Below, one piece after another: positions 1 to 59,091 of a DNA stretch of 64,000 nt. Origin of the DNA: Bemisia tabaci (Eukaryota; Arthropoda; Insecta; Hemiptera; Aleyrodidae); contig NC_092801.1 in the NCBI RefSeq assembly GCF_918797505.1, positions 372,001 through 436,000 of the forward strand, read 5' to 3'. Each line of letters opens with the position of its first letter. The first letter of the stretch is position 1. Both the position numbers and the translations under genes were made by a program. The notes under the pieces were generated by a model. The model saw only the letters and a program-made list of their open reading frames with translations, was not told the DNA's origin and did no database searches.

Positions 1-1591
1 CGCAAAAATGTCCCGAGGCCATACTGCCAGGTAAGAGCCAGGAAAAATGGAGACTTCGATTTACAAAACTTACAACATAGGGTCACGAGAAGCTGCATAC
101 TTGTAACCTAATCAGCAAAAACAGAGAAACAAGGAGAGAATTTGTTAGAAACTTTTGAACCAAGCGATCAGGCTATGCTTTGTCTGACAAAAAGCAGTCT
201 CCTGAACTAAGTAACCAAACACGACCTTGAATCAACAAGTACCCTCACATCTCAAAGTCCATTTCTTAAGTAGCAATTGGTTCCAAACAAATGACCTTTG
301 ACTCATTGGCGACTGAGAACAATTGTTCCTTCTTCCTGCTTTGACACCCAGATCTTGAGTTAATAAATAGTTTGAGATAATGGCTCCATTGAGAACTTGT
401 CAATATATGAGGCCTTGGAAGTGATCACATAAACAATTTAGATTCATCTCTGTATGTAAAAACCTCTAGGGAGAGAGACAGAAATAGTGAGCTCACAGAA
501 CCACAAATAAACCAGTGAATAAAGTAAAAGAATGAATCAAGTTATTTACACTCAGATTCTTGTCAATGATTAAAAATTATAAAAACACGAACTATGATCA
601 CCTGAACCCAAATTTTGCTGGTAGCAGCTGACTGCAATTTAGATCAGCATAATCCCGAAATTGAACTAAAATTTGCTTCATTAATGCTCTCAAGAGCCTG
701 CAAATTGAACATCATGTCTCGCAAACTACACCTATTGGTGGATTTTCAATAGCGTGAACTATCAATCAGTGGTCAAAAGGCCAAAGGATGATTCTCATTA
801 CAAACTAAAATGGAAGTACCGGATTGTATCCTTAAAGAAGGGTTAGCCAAAATCCTGATATTCCGATAGAGACTCGGGGAAAAACAAGAATTCATCGGCT
901 TAAGAAATTTGAATTTTGTTTCCATTAAAAGCCTGGGAGAGCTTGTAGAACTAAACGAAGCTCTAAGTTTCTAAAAACTGTCCTCATGACATGAGCTAAA
1001 TACATCTACACCGCCAAACAACTCTGCCCAGTACTCTAGCCTAATTTTTTATTCATTCTATACTTCATTCGGTTCAGAGATTTGATATTTACTTATTGTG
1101 ATATTGCCGTTTACAAAACATTATTTTTTAGGAAAACAATCAAAATGTGGAAAGTTCGGTTCCCAAAAATCTTTGGGATGTAAACAGGAGACAAAGATTG
1201 ACCATGGAATGCAATTGAATAAAACCCTTTTGATCATACTCATCAAAGAAAAAAATTGCTACCAACAAAATTTGGGCTGCATGCAATAAAAGAGCCAACA
1301 TGAAACAAGATGGAGAGACACATATGCACTACTATTAACTTGGTACATCAGATCTAAACTGTGATGGGATTTGAAAAATAAGAACAGGACTGACTTCAAG
1401 GCTGCGCCTTATTTTCTACTGAGGTGAACACATACTCAGAGATCGTAGTTCAGACTTTACCAGTTACTGGTGAAGATAAACTGACTTATTGCTTATTTTG
1501 GAAGAGGGATTTTTGGATTTGGCTGCGGTTCAAAGTAAAATAATGGATGCTGAGTGGCTGAGGTCCCATTCATATGAGAAATTTAGTTTTT
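1..1591. other. No gene seen
   Basis: AT-rich non-coding DNA. Short open frames on both strands look random, and no repeat was recognised. Confidence 0.5.
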
Positions 1592-1985
1592 AAGAAGGGG
1601 TATCGATAAGGGACGTTATTGGTTTCACCCTTGCTGAGTTCCCTCAACTCTACGACTTTTTGCTCATCAAAGGTCTAAATTTTACGGAATGCATTGTTTC
1701 TGGTCTCTTTTCAGTTTCAGGTCCATTACTGGCCTGAACATAGGTCTGAAGACTGGCGAAAAATACGAGTCTTGCGGGTTTCCAGTCGAACGCTTAAGAA
1801 TCCGTATTTTGCCGCTAAAATCGGCCTTCAGGCCTAAATATGGGCCAGTATTGGACCTGAAAAGAGACCAGAAATGACTACATTATGATGCATTTTTTAA
1901 GATACAGGCCTTCAATGAGCAAAAATTCAGAGTTGAGAAAGTTTACTGTTGGCCCAAAAACGGCTCTCATTGGTATCCCTTCTTT
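1592..1985. repeat. Foldback element, copy 1
   Basis: An almost continuous palindrome of about 390 bp. Outer arms AAGAAGGGGTATC / GGTATCCCTTCTT and inner arms around TTCAGGTCCA / TGGACCTGAA pair across a centre near 1790. A diverged copy is at 8802-9183. Confidence 0.75.
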
Positions 1986-3372
1986 ACACTTAGTTCCCTC
2001 TGCTGATGGAAAAAAAAATTGTTGAACTAAATGGAATAACATAGGAAAAGATAAGAATTGAACTGCATCTTGTACACTTTCATGAGAGGACAAAGCCTTA
2101 TGGTGAAGAGGAAGGGTTCAACCTAAAATCAAAACTTCGCCAACACCAATCCAGAGCCCCAAAAACAAACATTCTTACTTATTTCAAGCAATGACAAATG
2201 AAAAATTGATTAATGGCAGTTTAGCAGAAAACTTTTTGGTTAGTTTTGGGGGATATATCAACTATTCAGTCTTGAGATCGATTAGCGTGACTTTTGGCAG
2301 TATCACTGAATGATACAATTGACTCTTCAGTTTTTTTCAACAGTTAGAATTACTTAAGATTGAATGATAGGAGAGTAGAAGACTTGTGTCTCATCGTTTT
2401 CCTTTTAAATAGAGAATTTAGGATATACACTTGTATATAGATTGTGATCAACTACTGTGGTAGATGAAAAATTAAGTTTATGAGCCAATAAGATACCTGA
2501 ATGAGGCTTTGAAAAAAATCTGCTGTGCTAAGTCACACAAACAAGTTAAATAAATCACTAAAACAGTGGCTACCTACATTGTCCTAAAATTGTGGACATT
2601 TTTTTTTAATAACTTCCAAAGCTGATAGAATTTTTCTTCTAAATACCTCAAAATGGATATAAAATTAAACTGAATGCAAAGATGATATAAGTTGATTCAA
2701 CTAAAATGCTTATGCATAAAACTCAGATCTTACGATAAGAGGTATTTCAACATTTAGGTCTTTACGCTTCTATCACCTCAAGACCATTGGAAGCGGTGGC
2801 CTCATGGTTGGTAATAATCAGCTGAAAATTACATCAACAAAACATCTAAAATTATGTAAAAAAAATTTCAAACTCAAGCTGCATAAAATCTTAGCTTAAT
2901 CAATGAAAGCTGAGTTTTTTTTTTTTTTTCTTTTTTGTTTTTTTTTTTCTTCTGACCAGCTCTTGAATCTTGAATTGTGAAAAAAAAAACAAAGCTGCAA
3001 TAGGGGTTGAAAAAAGCTGTCTAGAAAGGATATTTCATTGATAAAATTCTGGCCTGGTTCAGTTAATCTAGTTTGTACTTTCAGTATGTTTCCAAGGAGA
3101 CATAACGAAACAATGGCTAGAATTACTAATTCTACTAATTCTGAATAATTCTTTTTGCTAATTCTGAATTAGTAAAACATATTGAGAGCATTAGAACTTG
3201 CAGAATTTGCAATAAGCAGGCTGCCGACTGGAAATGGGTATGAGCAAACGTTCTATGATGGCTTCAAGGGGCTAGAAAACATTAAAAATGAGACTATTTG
3301 TAGAAAGAGACATTTCAGTGAAAAGATGCAATGATTTCAGGACCGTGAACCGTGAACCATGACCAATTTTAT
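1986..3372. other. No gene seen
   Basis: AT-rich, with a T-rich tract at 2913-2950. Nothing recognisable. Confidence 0.5.
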
Positions 3373-3884
3373 CATGCTCAGAAAAACGCTGTGCCAACAA
3401 TCGAGTGTTGCCAATTTTTTCCCTGTATTAATAATTATGTTTGAGGGAATGTTGTAAAATTTTCCTTGTAGAATTAACAAATATTTTAAGCTAAAACACG
3501 AGATAAAATTATTTGAAAAATGTTCCCAGATCTTAAATTATTCTTCATTTTGGAAGTTAATTTTGCAGATAAAACTAAAACGTCCTTCCAATCTTTTGAA
3601 GAGGGTTTCGTTGGTTAAATCAGATATCCCTGACTATTACAGGGGCTCTATTTGATAGGTTCTCAACTCCTCACTAATTAATTGGGAATACTGAATTAAG
3701 TTGAAGAATCTTGAGAGAATGCTTGAAATTTTTAGGAACTTTAGAGCGAATTGTCGATAAAATTCTCTTCAGAAATGGGGGGGGGAGAGAGACTATTCAT
3801 AAGTTTCCTAGAAAATTCGTATTTCATTAAAATAAATTTGACAACGTATGAGGGCTCATACAGTGTTCTTCTGTAGCACAGCAG
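3373..3884. mobile_element. MITE family A, copy 1 (long or disrupted)
   Basis: Ends ATGCTCAGAAAAACGCTGTG and CACAGCAGAG side match the family A ends (CTGCCGTGCTAAGG...). TTGCCAATTTT and ACAACGTATGAGGG sit where the family has its inner arms. It is about twice the usual 255 bp, so it is probably interrupted. Confidence 0.5.
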
Positions 3885-4024
3885 AGTTTTTTTCACGCTG
3901 AGCCGAAAATTGAAATTCGAGTTTACGTACTGAAATGTCAATAAGACACACCACTAAGGTCTCTAACCTTATAAAAAGTCATTGATAATGATACACAAGC
4001 ACAGATAAAACAAATAAAATTGTA

Positions 4025-4233
4025 CAGAGTGATCCAATAGTACCGCACCACCAGCACCAGGTATCTCTCCTTTGACTTCGGAACAAATCGAGACAGAAAC
4101 TTAAAATTTTTTGAGTGCTCCAGGGTTCAAGAAAACGACTTTTAGGACCTCCTAAAATTTTAAGGGAATCCCCCTGAAAGGGACAAGAATACCAGGGGTT
4201 AAGGGGGCACTGCGGACTTTTTGGATCACCCTG
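4025..4233. mobile_element. 209-bp MITE with CAGGGTGATCC-type ends and TA duplication
   Basis: The left end CAGAGTGATCCAATAGT and right end TTTTTGGATCACCCTG are inverted copies, flanked by TA at 4023-4024 and 4234-4235. This fits a Tc1/mariner-like MITE. It lies beyond the 3' end of the kinase coding region. Confidence 0.75.
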
Positions 4234-4235
4234 TA

Positions 4236-7048
4236 TACGTATGTATAAATAAAATAAATTATAAGAGCAACTGTGTGATGTCTCGAGTGCTCGATTGGCT
4301 TAAAAGACAAAAAAAGGAAATATGAATTGCACTACTAAACCTTCGAAAAAGGTCTCTCTCCAAAGAATAAAAAAAGGTTAATTTCTTTAGCACTGTTATC
4401 GGTAACTGAAACTTACTCTATACATTCTCCAACGTTTAAAAATTTACAATCGATCTCTAGATTTTTACAAGGCAGGGTAAAAAATGTACTGAAAAAAATG
4501 GACGCTTACAAATGGATCTACAAACAGAACAAAGAGAAGCTTCTGAGAAAGAGAGCCGTTGCAACTGCAAGTGACATGAATAAGTAGTCTAAAATTTTGA
4601 TATTTAGCCATTTAAATTCCTTATTTCAATTTGAAAAATTAAGTAGAGAGCATGGTGAAAATTCAGACACCGGTGCATACAGTCTGAGCAAAAGAGTGAG
4701 CTAGTTGTTAGTTTGTAAGCATCCTGATAAGCATCTTGCTTTCAGGGCAAAATTTTGCTTATCAATGGCTCAACTCAGCGGCCATAAATCTCAATAGCTG
4801 AAATTTAAGTTTCTGCGCTATTCTGTTTTGAAGGGAAAAAATTCGACTTTAGTGCTTAAGATTTCCACCGAGTAGTCATAAAACAGAGATTCCAGTATTC
4901 GCAGTCTGTAGCTGGTGTATCACAAAATCGTGAAATCACTTTAGAAGAAAACAATTGAAATTAGGTTCCAAATCATACTCTTTAAGATTTTTGCAAGAAA
5001 TAAAGACACAACCAACACTCTTCCGCTCAGAACGACACCTCAGAGTGATAACATCTGTTAATCACCAAAAAGCAAACTATTTTCTCGATCTGAGAAAAGC
5101 TAAAACTTGGCACGAGTTCTCATCATGATTCCTCAGAGCATTATGTCAGGAGTGAAATGTACGTACAGAAATCGTTTGATGTTAATCGTTTAAACAAATT
5201 TTTGGCTTCATTATAGCACCTTTGTTCTTCTTTTAAATTATTACAAATGATAATTACAAGCTAGCGAGGTTTTTACAAGGCTTACAAACGTGAAGAGTAG
5301 ACGATTAAACAGTGTCTGAACTCAAGGGCCCAAATGAGTAAATCTCATCTATTTAGTGGCCTTTTACTCAACACAGTAAATCTTTGATGTCAAGGAGATA
5401 TTTTACTGAGCAAACGTTACAGCAAATTCATGGCATATTGTAAAAATTAGCACAATTTTGGAGACTTTTGTTGAATTACAAATTTAAAAAATTCTAGTAA
5501 TTTTATCTAAGCAGCAATAAATTGATTTTAACTGCTTGTTGTCAACAATAGGTAATGGACAATCATTACAGCATTGATAATAATAAATCTGAGGCCCTGT
5601 AGATGTGATTCTGAGGTTTCACTACTTAATACTATTTTATGAATTAACCGCAACATCAACATCTTGCAGGACAAAAATTTCATTTTTTGTAAAAACAATA
5701 CAAACAGCACAAGTTTTCCTCAGATAACTGAGGCGACTTTCACTTTGCAAAAAAAAATTGATCAACACAGGTGAATTTGCGAGGAATTCAAAGGTGATGC
5801 ATCAGATAGAGGCATAATCATCTAATTGCAAGATGAAGTAAATTTTTCGAATTGGTTTCATTGAATCAAGCATGCAGTCTGAAACGTAACTTAAAAAGTA
5901 AAATGTCAAGAATTCAGCCGATATCAATGCATTTGAGAAGTATCAAAAGAGGAAAAATGCCTGCAGACCTGTTTAAATTGGTTCATCAGTATTTGTGCGA
6001 AAAGACACAAAAGGAAAAAAGAGAGGCTCTTACAATAATTTACAATTATTTACAGACTTGATTCACGACAAAAACATATGCTCTGCTATGAAAGTAGCTT
6101 TGCAAAAAAATGTACACATTTAAAACTGCTTATCTTGACGAATTAAAAATTGGCACAATTTATACATACAGTAGAGACACCACAGGACACAGATTTGCTT
6201 ATGAAAATTTTCACAGCTCTGGGAACATAGACGAAACAGATTCGAAGACTGAGAAATCGTTGCGCGACTGCGCACCGTCACCAAGGTTGCGGTGCATGAA
6301 TACCTCACGATTGAAGTTCCTGAACAATTGGTAGAAACGAAAATAGAATTAGTTATGTTGGATTTTTTCATGCTAATAGAAAAATTACATTGTACATGAC
6401 TGAGTGTAAAGAGAAATCCTAAAGATATTGCTTTTGAACAATAAGATTTCTTCTCCTGTGAATGGTAGTAACATAAGATAAATATGCCTATTCTTGTCAC
6501 CGTAAGCAGCAGCCAACAGTCAAAAACTATAACAGTGATCTTAGTACGAATGGGAAACCTTAAAATTTTTACCTATGAGTGCAAAGTGATTTCTTCAAAT
6601 CTTCAGACAAATTCGAATGTGATTGTTTTGAGGTATTCTGTCGATGGCATACGAAACATGCTGCCACGACTACAGAAACGGATAAATCGAAATGGCAATC
6701 ATTTATGAATAGCCTTTGATATCAGCTTTTGAGGTATGTAATATTTTCTGGTTCATAGTTAACAAAAAAAATATTAAAAAATGGATGCAGAAACTTTTGG
6801 CCCTCCCCATTTTAAAAATCCTAATTTTCCCACAATTTTTCAAAGCTACGACCCATCTATTGTTTTGACTTTGCAAATTACCACAATTTTGCGAAAAACG
6901 CTCATATTTTACCGTGAGTCTACAAAAAACATGAGAGTCTCAGTGCAATTTTTGAAATAGCATGCAACTTTGAAGTTGTTTTTTCCAATTTTCATAACCT
7001 TTCCATTTGTTCACATGAGCAGGCATGTGATCATGATTGCGTGATTGC
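4236..7048. other. Downstream flank of the kinase gene
   Basis: No coding sequence recognised. Part of 7048-7730 and perhaps more could be the kinase 3' UTR. I could not place a convincing minus-strand poly(A) signal. Confidence 0.4.
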
Positions 7049-7658
7049 AAGGTTTCTACAGTTTTCTTACTTTCCAGTTCCTTGATTTTTCCCTGCCTTT
7101 GTTCGCTTTCCTGACTCCAAAATTTTCGAATTCCGTCACTTACATAAAAATATCCTCTAGATTTGTTTTCTTTGGATACGCTGAATTTTGCTAAATTGAG
7201 GACAAAATCTCACCTCTACCAATTCAAATTGAGGGACTGGATGCGAAAAGGGCAATTCTCGGTTGCAGTGTTTCAGAGTCTCTTTTAATATATTATTCAT
7301 TGTAAAGAAAGTGAATGCAACCATTTTACTAAAAAATTTATAGAATATTCCTTATGATTCTACAATTTTCTATGGAAAGAATTCTGGAAAAATCACCCAT
7401 TAAATTCTTCTCCAACAGATTAATTGGCAACGGAGATTATGAGAAACTGTAATGAAAAAGTGCTCTTCTCGCATTCAGTGCCTTAATTGAGGAAAAAGGC
7501 AACCGAAAGTTGTTCACACTCTTTGGTATACAGCACCGGCTGAAAATGATGAGCCGATGTGCTACTTGAAAATCTCCTTGACTTATCTAAAAAAATTCCT
7601 CGATCTTCCCAGGTTACTGTTCCCTGATTTTCTATGTTTTCCAGACGACCAGAAACCC
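7049..7658. repeat. Degenerate TIR element, TTCCCTGA-rich
   Basis: Weak inverted ends AAGGTTTCTAC / GACGACCAGAAACCCT enclose text rich in CCCTGATTTT and CCTGACT. It resembles the families at 25999-26276 and 50841-51102 but is older. It sits just past the kinase stop codon and may be within the 3' UTR. Confidence 0.4.
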
Positions 7659-7730
7659 TACTTTAAACAAGATACTTACAATGTGAGATAAAGTTCTCTT
7701 TTAAGAGATATCTTTGTCAGGAACTCCTAA

Positions 7731-53801
<46,071 letters not shown>

Positions 53802-54150
53802 TAGTTCCAGTTTGCCTATCCCGAACTCCGGGCCAATATCGACCCTGTCCCATGAAAGATGTTTATTTCACTAATAAAATAAATTCCGACGGGGTGTGGT
53901 ACGGATACAAACGCGAGTTATTCCTCTGGGAAATTCTTCGGCCGGACACACTCGCACTTGGGGAACACTTGGCTTTCCATGAAACTCATTAGGGTAAACA
54001 AATTCTACAGTAATAAGTGGATGTGGGGTTGTGATACACTTCCTCATAGCTGAGTAGATGTTATGGATGGACGAATGGACGAATTGGTAGCCCGATCGAG
54101 TTATCACTGACCATAGAGTCCTGACAGCTCCGCCATGATCGAACAGCAAC
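53802..54150. promoter_or_regulatory. GRK 5' flank, 5' UTR and promoter not resolved
   Basis: Upstream of the start codon on the minus strand there is no TATA box or initiator I would trust. An ATG at 53853 opens a frame that overlaps the real start in another frame and runs to 53551. If the mRNA begins upstream of it unspliced, this would act as an overlapping upstream ORF. A spliced 5' UTR from further right is equally possible. Confidence 0.25.
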
Positions 54151-57100
54151 ATTCAGAACGCCAACTCTACAAACATATTACACACGTTGACCTAGTAATC
54201 ATTTCAGCTCTCATAGTTTCAAAAGAAGAAAAAACCTTACGATCTGCTTCAGAAATACCTTCTAATAATAGATTAGTCAATTTTTTGTGTATTATGATTA
54301 CAATAGTAAACCAGATTCGGAATGATTCACGAATTATAGAATCTGCTGACTGCTTTAAAATGTTGCCGTCACTGCGTTTCGCGGCTGCGCATTCCATCGA
54401 CCAATGAGGGTTGACCATTAGACAGCTGAGCTTTTGGCAACTGGGAGTTGAGACGGCTGAGGCCATTTTGATTGACGATGAGCTTTTGAAGCTTACCAAT
54501 CTCATCGACAACGAAGCATCGAAAGTTCAAGCGGGATCGCTTCGAAAACGAAGCTTTGCGAGAGCGCACTCACTGAATTCTACGCGGGGTCGCTGGACGC
54601 GACGTGAGTTACGAATGGCTCGTTTGTCTTGTGACAAGTTTAACTGCTTCAACTTTCAGCCTGTGACGTGCCCCATTTGACCATTTTCACGCTACAGCTG
54701 TGCCCGTATTTATTGGTCTTCATGCATGCAGGCGCACGAGGGAAAGGGAGGTACTGATTCTCCTGATTTGTTTCAATTTTCTCTAGGAGATCGCACGAAT
54801 GGAACATGAAATTTTACGGAATGGAATTTTTTCATTATCCATGCAATTAATTAAACTCTCGCTGAATCCTCTGCAGAAGTTTTAAAAAGATTCCATGAAT
54901 TTTTTCAAAATTTCATTGTGAAATTGCATTTCACAAAGTTTCATAAAATTTTGCAACTCTGGCAGCTGCATCACTCAAACTAGCAAAATCGCAACTGAAA
55001 GAAGTCCTCTTTGGTAAATGATTAATTTTTAAACTTGAGTCGGTCCTTTTTATTACTTTAATTTTTATTTAACTGTCTCTGAAAGATTTAGGTATACGCG
55101 AATGAATTAGTTTATTTAATTATTGGTATCGACTTAGCGAGCATAGCGAATACAATTTTAGAAACATGGAGGATCATTGGTTTCATTAAGTGTTGATCAA
55201 ATGTGCAAATGAGATGCAATGGAATAGAAAGAATCGTTGGTAACTGTAGAAAACGAGAGGACTTCGTGACTTTTTTCGTCAATTTTCCAGTGCATTCTTG
55301 GTAAAAACAACGGGGTGGAATAGTATAGTGAAAAAATACTTTGAGTAGAAGTATAAGTAATGACCGAACACAAAAAAGCATGAAAAACTGTATACCTACT
55401 TAAGCACATGCCGTCCTCAATGCAGTAGGTGGCGCATCACCTCTCAGTTAACGCAAAGCAGAGGAGCAGCGCGCCTTCGATTTTTGCAAATGCAATTTAT
55501 CCTGCTTATTAACAGAAATAGTTGCATGCTGTAGGTAAGGCGTTGTTAGGTGTCCAGCGCGTCAATACTTGTTGCGCGCACATGGCAAGTTAGTTTTCAT
55601 CGAAATACATTGTACCATATCGATGTTCGAAGTGGGTAACCACGGATCTCCGCTTGCGACGTTGCAGAAGTCCTGTCATACTTTATTTTTTCTTTTGAAA
55701 ACTGGTCAACGTAACGTCTGGAAAACTGCATTCATTTTTTTTCTCTCAATTAGTAAAATATTCAGTGAAAATTTCTATCGATTAAGTGCTTTCCATCTTC
55801 CAAAAAATACATTATTAGGGGAAATTTTGAAACGCCGGGATGGACATACATGCTTTCGCACTTTGGTCATCGATGTCAAGAAAGTATTTAAAAATAACTG
55901 TAGGAGAATTTTCTCCCCTGTATCGATTATTCTGTTACTCTGACTCTGATTAAAAAATTACATTCTCTCGCTGTATGAAATCAATCTGATGATTTTCATT
56001 GAGCCTCATCATCATTATTCATCACAGAGTGCTCAAGAAAAAACTTGTCACTTTGAATTTTTCGGGACTGAAAACGCGTCGTGTCCCTCTGTGCTTTAAA
56101 ACGATATTTTTGCTTCAGATTTTTGGGAGAGGGGGGGGGAGGAGATGTCAAAATATAAATTATAAGGATAGTAGACCTGACCTCCCTCTGAAAATGATTT
56201 CAATAATCATAGTTAGAAAAAAGTTAGGTACTACTTAACTAGTTCAGATTTTAAATTTTTGAAATGGAGCGTCCTGTTCATTTGGGTGATATCAAATCAT
56301 CACAATGACGAGGTTTCTATTTTTCATTCATAATCCTACGAAGATAATTTTTATCTCGGTTTTCATTTTTTATAGGTATGTACATATATCGTGTTCATAC
56401 CATCACTGGCGTTCTGATAGTAATGATCTCTGTGCTCTGCTCTGACCCATATTGCCAGTTCGTTACTCGACTTCAATATGAGTAACAACTCTGGTTGTAT
56501 GGTATTCACGACTCCATTTAAAATGTTGGGATTCTTCTTTTGTATGTATCTCATTCCTAAGGTAAGCGCAAATAGAACAGTTCAAGTTATTTTATGTTTC
56601 CAGCTCGTAAAGCGATGACGGCCCTAAGTCGGAAGTTCGAATTTTTTTGATAGCGAACTTTTCTTGTAGACAGCTGCAAGTATGCGTAGGCACCATACTT
56701 ACCTAATTGATGTTGGATTAGTCATTTGCATCGTTGAGATTCGAGCTGGTTGATGTAGCTTACTACACAGGTAAAACAATTAAGCTCAACTTGTGAGCCA
56801 CCAGAATTTAAAAATAATATTTATTGATTTTTAGACGAATTTGAATGTTCATAGTGATCTAACACGAGGTCGATCGAACCCAGCCCACAAAATTTGGGTC
56901 CATACAGAGAGATAACCATATTTCTAAGTATTTGTAACACGCAGCAGGAAAAAATGTGCCTCAAGCAGGGGAAGCTTAGATTGTTCAGTACAACGAATTT
57001 AACCGGTTTGAGGTAAAAAAATATGTATTTTCAGTTTTCGAAGCTAAGTACTTTCTAACACTCTCTGCAAAAGCATTATACCTAAAGGTATGATGATGGC

Positions 57101-57354
57101 TCAAAATTTGAAGCTACGTTTTCATTATGAATCTTGTTGCGAGCGTTTTTATTAAATAGTTAGGCACTGGGACTGGCAACAGCGCCAGCAAACTTTATAA
57201 TTTTTTTTTTTTTTTTGGGGGGGGGGGCGATTTTCTCAAGATTCCTGTTTTTTCGTCTTCAATCTGAGAGTTGCTAGAGGGGTTAATTTCTAAGAGTATT
57301 GGGTGTTCTTTGCGCCGAAAACACGACTATCCTAGAAATGAACCATGCCCCACT
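54151..57354. other. Upstream of the kinase gene, no gene assigned
   Basis: Holds moderately CpG-containing DNA at 54360-54680 and a 124-codon plus-strand frame at 55569-55943 of no known family. The stretch GGATCTCCGCTTGCGACG near 55645 looks like a fragment of a dispersed repeat, from impression only. Poly-G runs at 56131-56139 and 57219-57229. Confidence 0.4.
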
Positions 57355-57602
57355 CTGCCATGTCAAGAAAAAGCGCCGCATACGCGAGCTTTACGAAAAT
57401 TCCTCGGATAATACATTAATTTTCAAAATAACTTGCGAATATTTTCCGTTCGATTATTAAAAAAATGTCCTTCCTAATATGGTCTGAAGTAACCGAAAAT
57501 GTCAAGAAGAAATATACATTATTTTTCTCAAAAATGTATGATTCAAAAGGGAAATTTTGCAACGTGCGCGTGTTCATACGGCGCTCTCCCGTGGCATGGC
57601 AG
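57355..57602. mobile_element. MITE family A, copy 13
   Basis: Begins CTGCCATGTCAAGAAAAAGC and ends GGCGCTCTCCCGTGGCATGG. It is 248 bp and the only clear copy upstream of the kinase gene. Confidence 0.78.
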
Positions 57603-58148
57603 CAGTGGAGACTCTCAAAAGTCTGGGTAATCAGATACTTTTTTTTTTTTTTCTCTCTTTTTTTTTTTATTATTTATTTATGAACAAAACTACAGAGTAT
57701 TAAAGATACTTTAATTTCAATATTTTCTACCCTTTTTATCGAATATCGATAAGAATACCTATGAGGACGATTCATCACATTATCTGTTCAAAGGATACTT
57801 TCCTTGCAGCTCACTCCCCACTGAAAGATGACAAAGCCGAAGAAAGTACCGATTTCTACGTTTTTCCTTTTTTTTGCACACAGACTTTCGCATTTCCAGG
57901 GCAAAAAGAGGATGAATTCAGTTTTGACTTATCGCCGCACCCACGACCTCATGCGGTAAGTCAAGCATTCATTCCAAGTTCAGACATTGTCTATTGGTTC
58001 AGCAAAGTTTGTGGATCGAGATAAGTGTGTGTTCGTCGAAGATACTTTTACAGGTGAAATTTAATAGTCGTTCTACTTCGTATTTGAAATTTTTATAATT
58101 ATTCAATTACCTAATAATTATAATAACCTGAGAATATCTGCCAGAACG

Positions 58149-59091
58149 GCCCTGGTAAAAATTGGCAGTAGAATCTGTGTTCCAAAATACCATAGACCTA
58201 CAGCCGGCTGTAAGATTTCCTACAGCTTTCATAGCCGACTACACAATTTCTTATAGCCTTTTATAGCCGATGGCGACTAAGCAAAAGCCAGGCGATAAAA
58301 GTGTATGCTAAACGCTACTAATTACGGATGCTAGGACTTAGTGAGTTTTTGGACTACTGCTCTCTTTTTGGGCCGTCGTATCTTGATTTATTTTGCGAGG
58401 AAAGCTCCGTACTTTCGATGGATGCCTGCCATTCTTAATATATTAGAGCGCCTTCAGTTTCGTATGATACTGTGCAATACCTCTGGTGTGAAATAGTTGC
58501 TTCAAGCGCCGTGGCACGCTGCGGCGCGGCAGACGGACAGCCAGCGCGAAACACGCATTGGCGCCTACAATCCTAATAGGGATACTTCACGCGTTGCGTA
58601 ATGCGTGAAGTATCCCTGTTAGGTTTGAAGGCGCCAGTGCGCCGCCGTTCCGCTTCATGTTAGGCTCTAATATTTAATCTGGCGGAGTCATCGTTATTCA
58701 ACTCATGATTTTGAAATGTTTGCATATCCTGTATGGATTATTCTCAATTTAATTGATGAAAAAAAATATGCATTAAACTAAAATATAATGTGTGTTTTGT
58801 AAATATTAAGGTGGTTCCGTATCAAACTTAATGATTTCCAAAGCACACGAGGTTCTACACAATTTCTTATGGCCTTTTATAATCGATGGCAAAAAAGCAA
58901 CAGCCAGGCGATAAAGTGTAAAGCCCGGCAATAGGAGCTATAGCCCGGCTGTATAATTTTTTATAGCTTCGTATGATTTTCTTCGCATTCGACAGCCAGC
59001 TATATGATTTTCTACAGCCTTCTTTAGCCGGCTATAAGAATTCCTATGGTATTTTGAAACGCAACTCTTATCGCCAATTTTTACTAGGGGG
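58149..59091. mobile_element. TIR element with CCCTGGTAAAAATTGGC ends
   Basis: Left CCCTGGTAAAAATTGGCAGT and right CGCCAATTTTTACTAGGGG are inverses, and pairing runs on through TTCCAAAATACCATAG / CTATGGTATTTTGAAA. Inside, AAGCCAGGCGATAAA and AGCCAGGCGATAAA are repeats. A palindrome lies at 58545-58640. It is about 943 bp. Confidence 0.78.
58545..58640. repeat. GC-rich palindrome within the 58149 element
   Basis: GGCGCCTACAATCCTAATAG and GATACTTCACGC pair with GCGTGAAGTATC and the GGCGCC-side inverse. The words CGCCTACAA and ATACTTCACGC also occur in the hAT-like copies' internal units. Confidence 0.7.

Noticed and set aside
55569..55943. 124-codon plus-strand frame upstream of the kinase gene
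   Set aside because: No recognised domain and no splice or start context; part of it looks like a dispersed repeat.
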